Assembly (NCBI RefSeq): GCF_028389875.1
Contig: NC_084687.1
Location: 5,616,157-5,680,156 of the forward strand
Source: Rhea pennata
Lineage: Eukaryota > Chordata > Aves > Rheiformes > Rheidae
Length of the DNA: 64,000 bases
Direction: 5' to 3'
Part shown: in pieces, positions 17,555 to 28,200 of the stretch
Numbering within the stretch: position 1 is the first letter of the stretch
How the letters are laid out: every line of letters starts with the position of its first letter
The notes under the pieces: model-generated
What the model saw: only the letters and a program-made list of their open reading frames with translations
Databases searched by the model: none
What the model was told of the DNA's origin: nothing
Program-made: the position numbers and the translations under genes

Positions 17555-17650
17555 TGGAGAAAAAATGATTTGCCCAAGGTCAGCCAACAGGCAGGAGCTG
17601 GGAACTGAACTGAGGGTTACACTTTTCCTCTCCAGTCACTAAACAACACG
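17555..17650. mobile_element. MIR-like SINE relic, 3' part
   Basis: AATGATTTGCCCAAGGTCAG, AGGAGCTGGGAACTGAACTG and CCAGTCACTAAACAAC match the order of the MIR segment around 'ttgcccaaggtcacacagc'. This is the clearest MIR fragment in the window. Confidence 0.65.
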
Positions 17651-18059
17651 GACACAAAAAGCATGTGTAACCTCTTCAGAGCCACGAGTGACATTCCTGC
17701 CGCCAGTGCAAAACCTTGACTCAGAAAAAACTTTCAGGGATGACAAGAACTAACATGCTAAGTAAGTATTTAAGGTGTTCACAATCAATGCTGCCTGTAG
17801 CATACCCATTAACAGAGGTGACAAAGGGATGCCCCATGCTGTGACCCAGCCACGGACAAGCTGAGGTTAGTGTGACACAGCTGCCCCAAAAAACCGCAGG
17901 TGGGCTGCAGCTGCAGAGAGCCACGGACCAGGCTGGAAGCCCCCGGTGCCGAGGAGCCCGAGGCTGGCGCACAGCCCAGGCTCAGCAAGCTCACTTTGTC
18001 CTAGGGGAAAAAAAAATGTTAAAACCCCCCCAACTCCTGGCTGCCCCTGGCCACTGTCT

Positions 18060-18330
18060 CCCCTGTGGCAGCCCCCGGGGAGCCCCTGTGCCCCCCGCAC
18101 CCCCTTACCGCTCCCGTCCCTGCTGGCACCGCTGCTCCTGCCCGGGGGCGGCTCCCGGCCCGCCCCGTCGAGGGCTCGGCTCCGGCCGCCGGCCCCATTG
18201 GCAGCCCGGGCCCGGCCCGGCCCCCGCGAGGGTCACCCCGGAGGCTGGAGCGGACCTCCTGCGGCCCGCAGCGCAAAGGAGCGCTCCCGGACTCTACCTG
18301 TGATGGGCTCGCACTGACCCGTCTCCCGCT
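18060..18330. promoter_or_regulatory. CpG island, candidate promoter of the KLF15-like gene
   Basis: Very GC-rich and dense in CpG compared with flanking DNA (runs such as CGGCTCCGGCCGCCGGCCCC). It lies just downstream, in minus-strand terms, of the putative first exon. A position over a first exon and start of intron 1 is typical of CpG-island promoters. The proline/arginine-rich open frames crossing it on both strands are composition artefacts. Confidence 0.55.
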
Positions 18331-18430
18331 TTGTCCGAGTGCTCAGCCTGGTCCCGAGGAGATGCCTTGGACCTCTGCCATTGCCTATTAATTTATGCTG
18401 GGAACAGTCCAGACTTCTCCAACTGTTGAG
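18298..18430 (-). other. Probable non-coding first exon of the KLF15-like gene
   Basis: On the minus strand the sequence CACAG|GTAGAGT at 18298/18297 is a good splice donor. It lies at the edge of a CpG island and about 3 kb upstream of the acceptor at 15278. Joining the two gives a conventional KLF layout with an untranslated or near-untranslated first exon. The exon contains a short upstream ORF of about a dozen codons. The 5' boundary is a guess, and no ATG in it could read into the KLF frame because of the stops in the next exon. Confidence 0.4.
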
Positions 18431-19137
18431 AAGAAAAATCATGTCCTAGCAGGTAGGAACAGTAATGGCTGCTGCTAGCATTAGGAAACAGGTTTTCATT
18501 TCAGCAGGAGTATTTTGGCAAGGCCATACTGTTCAAATGCTGCACTGTTAAAGAGGTGCTTAAGATCTTCTCTCCTCGTTGTGGATTTGCAGACAGCCTG
18601 CAGCTTCACGGAGCAGAGTACTAGAGGCTGAGGATAGTCTTGGGGCTGCCTTTAACAGATAACACAGCCTGAGCCTAGCTCAGCCATTCAGGGGAACAGA
18701 CTTGCAGGCCACTGGACACAGGCTTCTGGCAGCAGCAATACTTTGCAGGCACCCAGGGTCATCCTGAAACAGCTACTTTACCTTACGGCATCGCAGGAGC
18801 CACACACCCTAAAACTCAAAAAAGCACAGCAGTAACAAGAATGGCCACATGCTAGTCCATGCATGGGATAAAAACACTGATCAGAGAGAGGAATCATGTT
18901 GTCCTTTGCTCTCTCAAAGGATTTGTAGGCATTGATGGTAACATTTGAGGTTAGACGTGTCCAAGTAGAACAATTTTAAGGTTTTTGAAGGTTTAAGGTC
19001 TAACCTTACAGGAAAATGGTGTTTCTGGTTGTAATCTGCTCAAGAGATTAGCCTTGCCTTCTACAGCCAAGTGCCACAAAGCCAAGTAAGTTAGTATAAA
19101 ATTTCTGTACTTTCTAAGCAGAATGAGAATTTTAACT

Positions 19138-19140
<3 letters not shown>

Positions 19141-19172
<32 letters not shown>
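19141..19172. repeat. (CA)16 microsatellite
   Basis: A perfect dinucleotide CA repeat of 32 bases between TTTT and GAGTAAAA; likely polymorphic. Confidence 0.97.
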
Positions 19173-19177
<5 letters not shown>

Positions 19178-19499
19178 AAAGTGCATGGTCATTTGGAGAG
19201 AGTAGCTCATAGCTAGCTATTCCAGTGATATGCTAGTGTGCCACTGGGTGTCACTTACCCCCGTGTTGCAACATCACCGTCTCTGAAGTAGGTGCTGATA
19301 ATATAGAAATTCCTTGCAGGGACCGGGAAAGATCCAACTCTTCAAAATCCGCAGATACTAACATACTGTGGCACTGCAAGGTTCAAGACTTTGACTTGCA
19401 CCGTATCACAGAATTACTGGGGGTATCAAGAGGCAGCAATTCCTCCCCTGTGTCTGTACAGCACCCAGCGCAATAGGCGCGATGCTCATGCTGGAAGCG

Positions 19500-19830
19500 G
19501 ATCGAAGCAAGTCACAGGCAACAGCAGCTGGCTCCGCGCTTCGTTGTCCCCCCCCGCCCCCCCCCAGTCAGCGGAGAAAGAGGTAAGAAACAGAGCCGGT
19601 CTCTCCTCGGGGCTGCAAGCAGCAGGTAGGCTGTGCGCTCGGAGATGCTGCTGCTGTGCAGCGCGGCGCGTCCTGCGGCGCCGCCGGGCAGAGGCGCGGC
19701 CCGCGGCCGGGAGCAGCTTCCACCGCCGGAGCGGCCGCGGCCGCGGCGCGCCGCGCTCGGGGCGCCGCCTGGCGGCCTCCGCCCTGCCCTCGGTCAGACC
19801 CACGCGGCCCGCCGGCTCCGCAGCCTCTTT
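19500..19830. promoter_or_regulatory. CpG island with plus-strand splice donors, gene unassigned
   Basis: A second CpG-dense block, strongest at 19640-19815, begins 1.2 kb from the KLF15-like island. On the plus strand two good donors lie in or beside it: AAAGAG|GTAAGAA near 19582 and AGCAG|GTAGGC near 19625. These would suit the first exon of a transcript running rightwards, divergent from the KLF gene. I recognise no protein. It could be an alternative KLF promoter, a divergent lncRNA promoter or an unexpressed island. Confidence 0.45.
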
Positions 19831-22800
19831 ATTTCCTCCTCCTCACAAACATTTACAACAGCCCTCCTCTTACACGGTATACAAAATATTGACTCTACTG
19901 AATAAATAAAACACGAGCATCTTGCAGACAGTATATGATCTCAAGGAAAAAAAAAAAAAAAAACACAGTATTGAAACCTCCTTCCTGAACCTAGAGATTC
20001 ACCACGGAAGTCTCGCACTAGAAACCGCGAGCTGGCTTCTCCCCACCGCTCTCCAAATCCCCATCTCGCAACAAGGAAGGGAGAGGCACAGTGTGGTTCA
20101 CCTGGGAGGAGCAAGGAGCAGTGCAGCTACTACCTGAAAACAGAAAAGCTCACAGCAACACCCTCTGAGGAGCTTGTACCAACACCTGTGAAGTGTACAG
20201 TGTAATCTAGTCCTAGAGAGATCTCTACATTCACACAGGTTTTATCAGCATGTAATAGATGCGCTTACCTTTACCAGAACATGCTTGTGTCCCTTGCTGG
20301 TCTATGTGATGCAGATGCAGAGAAACTGCTCTTAACAGAATCACACGAGGTTAGCCAGAAAGGACAACCTCACAGAGAAAGCAGTTTCTCATCATGCACT
20401 CTGGAAAATACCTCTCCCACAAGCCTGACCTAGGAAGAAGGGCTGTTGGTAACCAGAGAGCCCAAGGCACTGAGCTGGAGAAAAAGGAATATCCAGATGA
20501 CAGCCTGGACCATGGCAAGGACAGCAATGGCAACATCCCTAATGGCCTTGGGAAGTAGCTGCTGATGGCCCCAGCTCAGCCAGACCTGAGCTAGGCCTCT
20601 GCAGCCAGCTCACAACACGGCTGGGGTCACAGCGGCGTGAGGCTGCAAGCGTGAAGTGCTGAGAGTGCTTTCATGAGGATGAGGCAAGACCAGCTCTGCA
20701 GGCCTGAATCCAAAATACTAGCTGCCAAGACAGCAAACAGAGGCCAGCTCCAACCCACTCCCAGGGCAGCGGAGTGCCAAAGGCCCATGTTCAGGGCAGA
20801 GCTAGCCAAGCCCCAGCCAGTGTCACGTCCAGTCCCTCCCATTGCGCCAAACCTCAGACTTCCCCCAAACCGCCTCTTCCTCTACCTCCCTTACCCTGAT
20901 CTCTCCCCACCCTTCTCTCAGAGACTGCTACCTTGTCTTTCCTCCCCAGCTGATCTCTTAGGCAGCGAGGCTGCTCTCCAGCCTGCCTACTGCCCATCAC
21001 CCATGCAGCATCTGACCACACATGGCAGCTGTCTACACTCTTCCTCTCCTGCCACAAACAGCCACTTTCTTAGGGCAAACCGCCCGAGTCTGTCTGGGCC
21101 TGAACTCCCACAGGGGACAAGGCTGGTAAAGACAGGGTTGGCTCCTGGCACACGCTCCTTCCTGTACCCATCTGCCCACTGTGTTAGTAGCTGGCAGACG
21201 GCCCAGCAGACTTCTCCTGACGTAATAGGAGGGTAAGTAGGAAAGGAGCAATTACCAAATTTGCTGGGTTTCACTCCAGCTGGAGGGCGAGGAAGTATGG
21301 TGCCAGGGCAGGAGGGGCACATAGAAATCAAACAGTCTGTTGGTAAATAATCAAGTAGCTCCTCTTGTACTTGCTGAACTGGCTAAAAGGAGAGCACCAC
21401 AGCCAAAGGACCCATGGATAAGGAGCCTCTGGTTCAGACTTGATCATGTCTCTCCAGCTGGAGCAGAGAGCTCAAGAGAACAAGCTCTGTTATCAGTCAG
21501 GTCAAAGTGAGATGACTGGTGCCTGTCTAGGATGCAGCAGCAAAGAGCAAGGGCAGCTGGTGGAGGAATCAGAAGTTCAGCCCCTCAGTAGTCTTCTCCA
21601 AATACAAATGAAGTAAATGCAGGCACCTCCCCTGAAGCATATTGGGATTATGAGAAAACTGAATAAATCTTGTCTGTCCTCTCCTATGATCAGCGACATC
21701 AGAGACAGCGTTCTGGACGCAGACGCCAGACTTGTGATGAGAGCTGGCTGCTGAGTCCCAGACACAGTGCAGAGAAGGAGACAGGAGAAAAAAGAAGCTG
21801 ATGCTGATGCTTGATCTGCCAGTTAAGGACAGGTTCAAAACCAGTGATGCCAAGTCCTGCAGCCCAGCCCATGCACAAAGTCTTCCTGCACATATTGTAA
21901 GCCCAAGCCTACTCTTGCCCACCAACTATGGCTAAGCTACAGCTGCACCAAAGCCATCTGAGTGCATGGAGGGCAAGTCCACAAGGGAACCTGGCACACT
22001 TCAGCTTTGTCCTCTTGAAGAGATATAGGCTATGGATCAAGAACTGCGTAGCATCTTGTTCTCTCACGTTCCAAACCAAAGGACACTACAAAACAAGGCT
22101 GTCTCATCCTCCAGCCCTCTGCTTTCACAAGGATCGCTTGGATGTTTGTAATGAACCATTCAGGGATTTTATCATCAAACCCTTACACCTGAAGGTTGGT
22201 GTGGAAGTACTCTTTAGGCACTTAAACAAATGTTTCAATTATCAAAAGCACTGAGCAACTTAGCAGCCTCTGAGTGTGATGGCTCCTCACATTTTATACA
22301 GGGGAAAGAGGGTGGGGAAAAAAAAAACAAAAAACAAAACAAAAGAAAACCACACACCTTTAACACTCAGATAGGGACCTGTTAGAAAATCTTGGTCAGA
22401 GGTTACAGAGATCAGTGGGCACATTCATTCAAGAAAAACCCCACGCTTGGCAATAACATTTTGCCTAAAAAAAAACTTTTCATAGAGCTTCAAGTGGATA
22501 AGACCACAGTAGGACAGGCAAAAGAAAAACCATTTCCACAGATACTTAAGCAGCTGCCACATCCATTCCCAAAACAGCTGCATTGCAGCACACAAACCTT
22601 GCTGTGGGAAAGGAAGGTTGGTAGGTATATAATTTGAGAGGAAAAAAAAACCAAAAAATAGTCACCCTTTACGGGAAAGAGAAGTTTAAAAAACTTAGGA
22701 GAAGCCCTCTCAGGATCTATCTGCAGACAGCAGGGGAGTAACCTTGCTTCCATGCCAAGAAACAGTCTGACATGACCTTGCAAAAATAGCAACATTTTGC

Positions 22801-24791
22801 CCTTCAGTGGATCTCACTGCCCACACACCTCCACAGCAAATTAAGAGCGTATTAGTCACTTTGTTTAGACCGGCCAAAGCTAAGGACTATTGTCCTTCTG
22901 GGAAGCTTCTCTTGCAGACTTACAACCCAGCCTCCAAGGGCCCAATTCATGCCTTTTGCTACACATCGTTGGCAGTGTTTGGATCACTTCAAATTCTAAG
23001 GAACTCTGTGGGCCAGGATCTTGACTCTCACTTGGTGTATGGGTAATCTTCAAGTGACAGAAATCTGCCATCAGCAGAATTATTCCAGCTGCTCCACTCA
23101 GCTCAGGCATGGGATCTGCCAGAAGCACATACAGCTGCAGCCAGCCTTCTACCGCTGGAAGATGACTCATGTCCGTGAGCTAAACCATCTAAACAATCCA
23201 GGAGCATTTTTCTCCCACCACTATGGGAGCAAGAAACACTTTGCTTTACTGTATCAGGTAACTGTGTTTATGCTGTACCTCAATGAGCATCTTGATTCTT
23301 GTCTGGAAATTTAAGAGTGTAATATAGTAAATGCATAATGGGGACCAGCAAACCACAGGCACAACTGGCCCCAAGAATATATTTCTCTTGTCCAAAACAC
23401 TAGGAATTAGGCTCACACTGTTCTGGAAGCAGCTGCCATATTGGCTATAGGCACGTTTCATCCTGCCTGCCTCCTATTTAGGACACTGTCTCCATCAGGC
23501 TGCTTGGGTGTGCTGACAAGTTAATTCAGCCAACACGCTGGATACTGAGGTGCAGTGGGCTCTGCAAAGTACCCTCCAACCTCCAACCACAGACACAGCC
23601 TCAGGCCTTTCTGTTTGGAAGGAGTCTGGACTAGAAGGTTGCTTTGGGGGCACATTTTCCAGGGAATGCAGACACAGCCAGCGACTGACGAGAAGTAGCT
23701 ACCGTAGCACTGACTACTGCTGAGTTCAGTGGTCATCAGGGACAAATTCCTCCACCTTCCTCAGGCCTGGTATGTTTGGTCTAGAGTTCTTGGGATAGCC
23801 TTCTAGGCCAGACCTTCCTGTTAGAGGACCAAAAACCCTCAGAGAACAACTTTTCCTTGCAACATTGCTACATCGTTTTAAGATTCAGGCATATGATCCA
23901 GGCGTAGAAGCCTAGATCTGTTACAAGGCACTGGAAAAGAAAAGACTACAGTTCTGAGCTGTGAGGAAGGCAAGATCAGAGTTAATCAGAACCATGTGGG
24001 GAAAGCTAAAATAGTTGGTTAAGAGAGGAAAAAAAAAAAGAGAGAGAGAGTTAAAAAGTCTTTCTTTTTCATCTGATGAATCTTGGTACAAAGGTAAAAG
24101 ATAAGTCACCTTTTGGAACTGGTCTTAATGAAGTGTTACTTGTTTTTCTAAAACAAGACTTAGTAACTTTTCTCTTAAATTGGTTTCTGTCAGCCAGAAC
24201 AAAGATTGGGAAGGACTAAAGCATGTGTGTACACATATGCCCCCCCCCCCCCTTTGCTCACTGGTTAAATCTTAGCCACTCATCCTTTTTCCAGGCAAAT
24301 CTCCTCCCAATGTCCTATCTGAAGTATTACTCAAGCTGAGTGAAACTAGAACAAGCAGGGGAAGAGGATCCAGCTACAACCGGAAAGCAGGATAGTCAAT
24401 GGTCGCTTTTTCCCTTTCCTAAACCACTGTTTCTCCTGCTTAGTTTAGGTAGATTTACACAGAAACGTGACCCGTTTTTAAAGGAAAGGTACATTTCCTT
24501 TCTCTCACCTCTACAATCCCCTTTGGTGCTGCCTGTGTAGTGCTTTCCTTTGATAAAGGCACCACGTGAAAAGCCCAAAGCACAATGCCCTGACGCCTCA
24601 GATTTACACCTGAGAAAAGCTCTATTGCATCTCGCCTGCCCCCAGCCCAAGAACAGCACCCCTAGGGCTCCCAGCAACAGCATGGGGAGAGCACATGCAA
24701 CAGGAGGCTTCCCACAAGTGGCTATGTGAACATAAGCACGCTTCTTGTTTGGCCATGCAGTCACCCGGGTGTTGCCTCTGCACCTTCCACA
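19831..24791. other. Region between the 19.7-kb CpG island and the SLC45A3 stop codon
   Basis: This should contain the SLC45A3 3' UTR at its right end, of unknown length. The longest open frames (for example 187 codons on the plus strand at 20673-21236) are Pro/Ser/Leu-rich and match no family. A minus-strand donor-like site, GGTAAAG|GTAAGCG, lies near 20270. A-rich low-complexity tracts occur at about 22318-22350, and a run of 12 C at 24241-24252. Confidence 0.45.
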
Positions 24792-25244
24792 TCACACTGA
24801 GTACTTGGCCATGTCACTCTTATCAAAGACAACTTTGGTTGCAAAGTAAATGGCTATGAGGCCAAAGCCAGCAGCTGATACCATGTAGGCAGTCACTGAC
24901 TGGGTAAACTGGACGATGGACCCCATGACAAGGGACGGGACAACCTGAGAGAGGAGAAAAGCACTGTCCAAAATGGCCAGGTCCAGGCAGATCCCTCGGC
25001 CAGGGGCCGAGTCCGGATCTCCCACCATCATCATGAGTGAGACTTCGCAGGAGGAGCTGACGCATAGAGCTGAGCTGGCAGTTGGAGAAGGTGAGGAGGA
25101 TGAGGAAGAGGAGAAGAGGCCTCCAGTGTATCCATTCTGGTAAGGTAGCTTCTGGCTGGAGAGGAGGCCTTTAGGGAAGACCAATTTCTTGTCCAACTGA
25201 GATGTGTCTTCCTCTTCTTTGCTTTTATACTTATGCAAAAATAC
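24792..25244 (-). CDS. SLC45A3: SLC45A3 terminal coding exon (residues 423-572)
   Basis: Acceptor TTTCCCCTAG|GTATTTTTG at 25245; stop TGA at 24792-24794. The first 70 residues form a hydrophilic loop (KSKEEEDTSQLDKK, later a run of seven Ser at 467-473). Then come the last two helices: GRGICLDLAILDSAFLLSQV, SLVMGSIVQF and AYMVSAAGFGLIAIYFATKV. The loop is about 19 residues longer in net terms than expected from human. I noticed no canonical AATAAA or ATTAAA in the first 1.5 kb downstream, so the 3' end is unresolved. Confidence 0.96.
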   Translation of the reverse strand, partial: VFLHKYKSKEEEDTSQLDKKLVFPKGLLSSQKLPYQNGYTGGLFSSSSSSSPSPTASSALCVSSSCEVSLMMMVGDPDSAPGRGICLDLAILDSAFLLSQVVPSLVMGSIVQFTQSVTAYMVSAAGFGLIAIYFATKVVFDKSDMAKYSV

Positions 25245-28200
25245 CTAGGGGAAAGAAGGAGGGAGGTGAGAAATGAGGAGGAAGGGTGGAGCCCAGCAAG
25301 CAAGGTGAGAGGAGGTGGGATGCTGTGTACAAAAGAGTAAAAACACTCTAGGCTTTCACGTGTTGGGAAAGGGCTGTTAGATGCAGAAAGTGCCTGCAAT
25401 GAGCCTGATCCATGTGAGATGGCTTCCAGGAGCCAGTCTGCCTTTTCCTGACTGGTATGGGATTCAAAGCAACCCTGACTCACTAGAGGAATTTGTCCAA
25501 GCAGTGCCTTTGTTGTGTTCAAGTTCTGTGGTTCAGCAGAGCACTGGAGCCCAAAGCCAGCCCAGGCTCTGCACTTTGGGATGTTTTGCTCTGAGCTCTG
25601 GGCTGCCACATCCTCGCTAGGTGCCAGGAGAATCAGTCAGTTGTGTGAAGCACATGAGCTGAACTTTAGGAACCTGGTCCTTTCCCTGTCACCAGGGCGT
25701 TCAGTGGCCTGATTCCTACCTCACAGTGGGGAGAGGAGAACTGAATCTCACTTTCCACCAGCTAGATCATACCCTTCTGTGGGGATGAACTACAGGGCAC
25801 TAGCTCCAGTTCCCCTCACCCTGAAATCGGCTGATATGCACTTTCAAAACAGTAGTAAAGGGTCAGAGCCCACCTTGAATATATCAAGGGCTGAACAGTC
25901 CATTCCAGGGCAAACAGCAGGCTTAACAAGGTGGTTGACTGGGAACTCAGAATGCTCCTGCAAAACAACCCTAAGAGCAGATGAACTGTTCGGAGCCAGC
26001 TCTTGCCTATCTGGAATACTTAAAAGCGATACCAACCGAGATGGCTCAATACTGGGACTCAGGGAACAGCTCTGCAAGAGGCCAAGTGGGACCTTGAGTG
26101 AGTCGCTTCATCTGCCTGAGCTGAGCCTCCTTACTCAGACTGGAAAAGTGGGGAAACTTCCTCCCCCCTCCCCCCCCACTCTGCTCAGGTTGAGATTTCT
26201 GGGGCATGGCTCACTCCAGCAATATTCGCACAGAGAATTTGGACCAAAATGCTCTCTATGATAACACCAGTAAATAATGGACAGTCATGTGCGGACAGCA
26301 AAAACACTACAGAGCCCCAACTTTAAAACTCCAGGGCATTTGCATTTAAATACAATCTCTCATCTGTATGGGATAGTACAGATAACAAATGACATGTTAA
26401 TTCATTTTCCACACGGTGAGATAGAATGAACCAGGAAAACAGTAAGGGGGAAAAGAGCATCCATCCAAGAGCAGAGCAACTGCTTCCAGCTACAGGCTCA
26501 GAACACCTTGTGTGAATTACTTTCCCTTTGACAGGAGGGACAGGGACACAGATCACAGTGAGGGAACAGCTATGGCAGGAGTATGGGCACCCTCGCTCCG
26601 TTCCAGGCCATCCCAAAGCTTTCAGCAGTCTTGGCACCGGCCCAGCTACACCCAGCCCTGCCCTAGTGTACGTCAGCACCAGCCAGGCTCTGTTCGAGCT
26701 GCCCCGGGCCATGGCTGCAGTTCTATAACACAAACAGTTTCAGATTCAAGCAGAGGAGAGAAAACAGATGACACAAACTTTGCTAAATCTAAATCCTCTC
26801 CCCAAAGCTTTACGTGGGCTCTGCTCAGCTGCTCACTGTACCCTTCAACCCCATGAGTCTGTCTTGGCTTATGAATGTAAGCCCAATTGCATGAATCCAG
26901 GACTGTCACATACTTTATGTGGAGCTTAAAAACCTCCCATGTGTCTCCTATCGCCATCAGACTTCAAAGCAACTCAAAATACTGCACAGAAAGGGTGTTG
27001 TGTGAACCACACCAGGATGTGCATCACATTTCCAGCCCCTTCATATTTGATGCTGGGTGTTTCCAGAAGCCTGCTCAGCTGCTCTGAAGGCCCATGCTAC
27101 ATTTTTGTTGTTGGTGGGGTTTTTTGTTTGTTTGTTTGTTTTTTGTTTTGTTTTGTTTCAAGCCTGATTTAAAATAGGACTTCAGAGGTACGAGTTCTGG
27201 CAGGAATGTATGAGTAGCTACCACAGAGAATCCAAAATCCAGTTATACACATACTCAGTAGGACCAAACTTAGTGGGAGCTTATGCTTTAAAGTCACCAC
27301 TTGTAAAGTGATATAACCCCAGAACACAATGGTACCTAAATCAGCAGCTTCATCTCCCTCTAGAGTTGATGGAGACTGGTGGGAATGAGCTAGCTACTTT
27401 TCCCTAACTTCATGCAAAAGATGTGAAGGCTCACCATGCATTTATCCTATATCAAGCTTCCAAGTCTGTTAGAACATGCAAATCTTCTTCCTGTTCTAGA
27501 CAAGGTTTAGTGGCCGTGCGAAGATGAGAGGGCATGCAGGAGAATTGACCAACTTACACAGCCTATGCAAAGCAAGGAGCTCCAGCTGAGGTGGCCTTGC
27601 AGGCTTTCGCCAACGATCCCGCACAGGGTGGAAACAACAGCCACTCTGGATGCCCCTTCTGCTGACTCACTTCAGGAGGAGTATTTAAAATAAAAAAAAA
27701 AGTAAAAAAAAGAGAGAAAGAGGAAGAGAAGAAGCAGGAACAAGGGGAAGCAAACAAAAACTGTGACAGAATTCCACAGTAAGAGAAAAGAGAACAGAAA
27801 TGGAGAAGATGGAGAATTTTCTACAAAAGGCATTTTAGGGACTGCTTCTTGTGTGGGGTCTCACTGCAACCTGCTGGAAAGTAGTTGGTAAAGGAAGGAG
27901 GAACTTTAAAGCTAGGACAACAAAACCAAACCCTGCTATACCCCTGTCTCATTGTATTAAGAGTGTTCCCCATCAAACCCTTGGCAAACACTTGGGCATG
28001 TGGCCTTCACATTCCCAGCCTGTGGGTTTTGGTTTTCATTCTGTTCATATTACATCCATGGGAGATCCCAGCCAAACTTTAGTTTTTGTAAAGTAGAACA
28101 CTCTCTCACACCCCTATTTTGACAGGATGCCTGGTATAAATTGGGATGGGTTGGTCACAAGTATTTGTTCAACGTGAACATCTGGATGCCTGTGGTAAAA

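Noticed and set aside
18060-18330. Proline/arginine-rich open frames on both strands
   Set aside because: Composition artefact of a CpG island; no conserved protein feature.
20673-21236. 187-codon plus-strand open frame
   Set aside because: Pro/Ser/Leu-rich with no recognisable motif and no splice or promoter context. Overlapping open frames occur on the other strand.
25031-25609. 192-codon minus-strand open frame overlapping the last SLC45A3 exon
   Set aside because: It is in a different frame from the conserved SLC45A3 sequence and runs through the intron acceptor.
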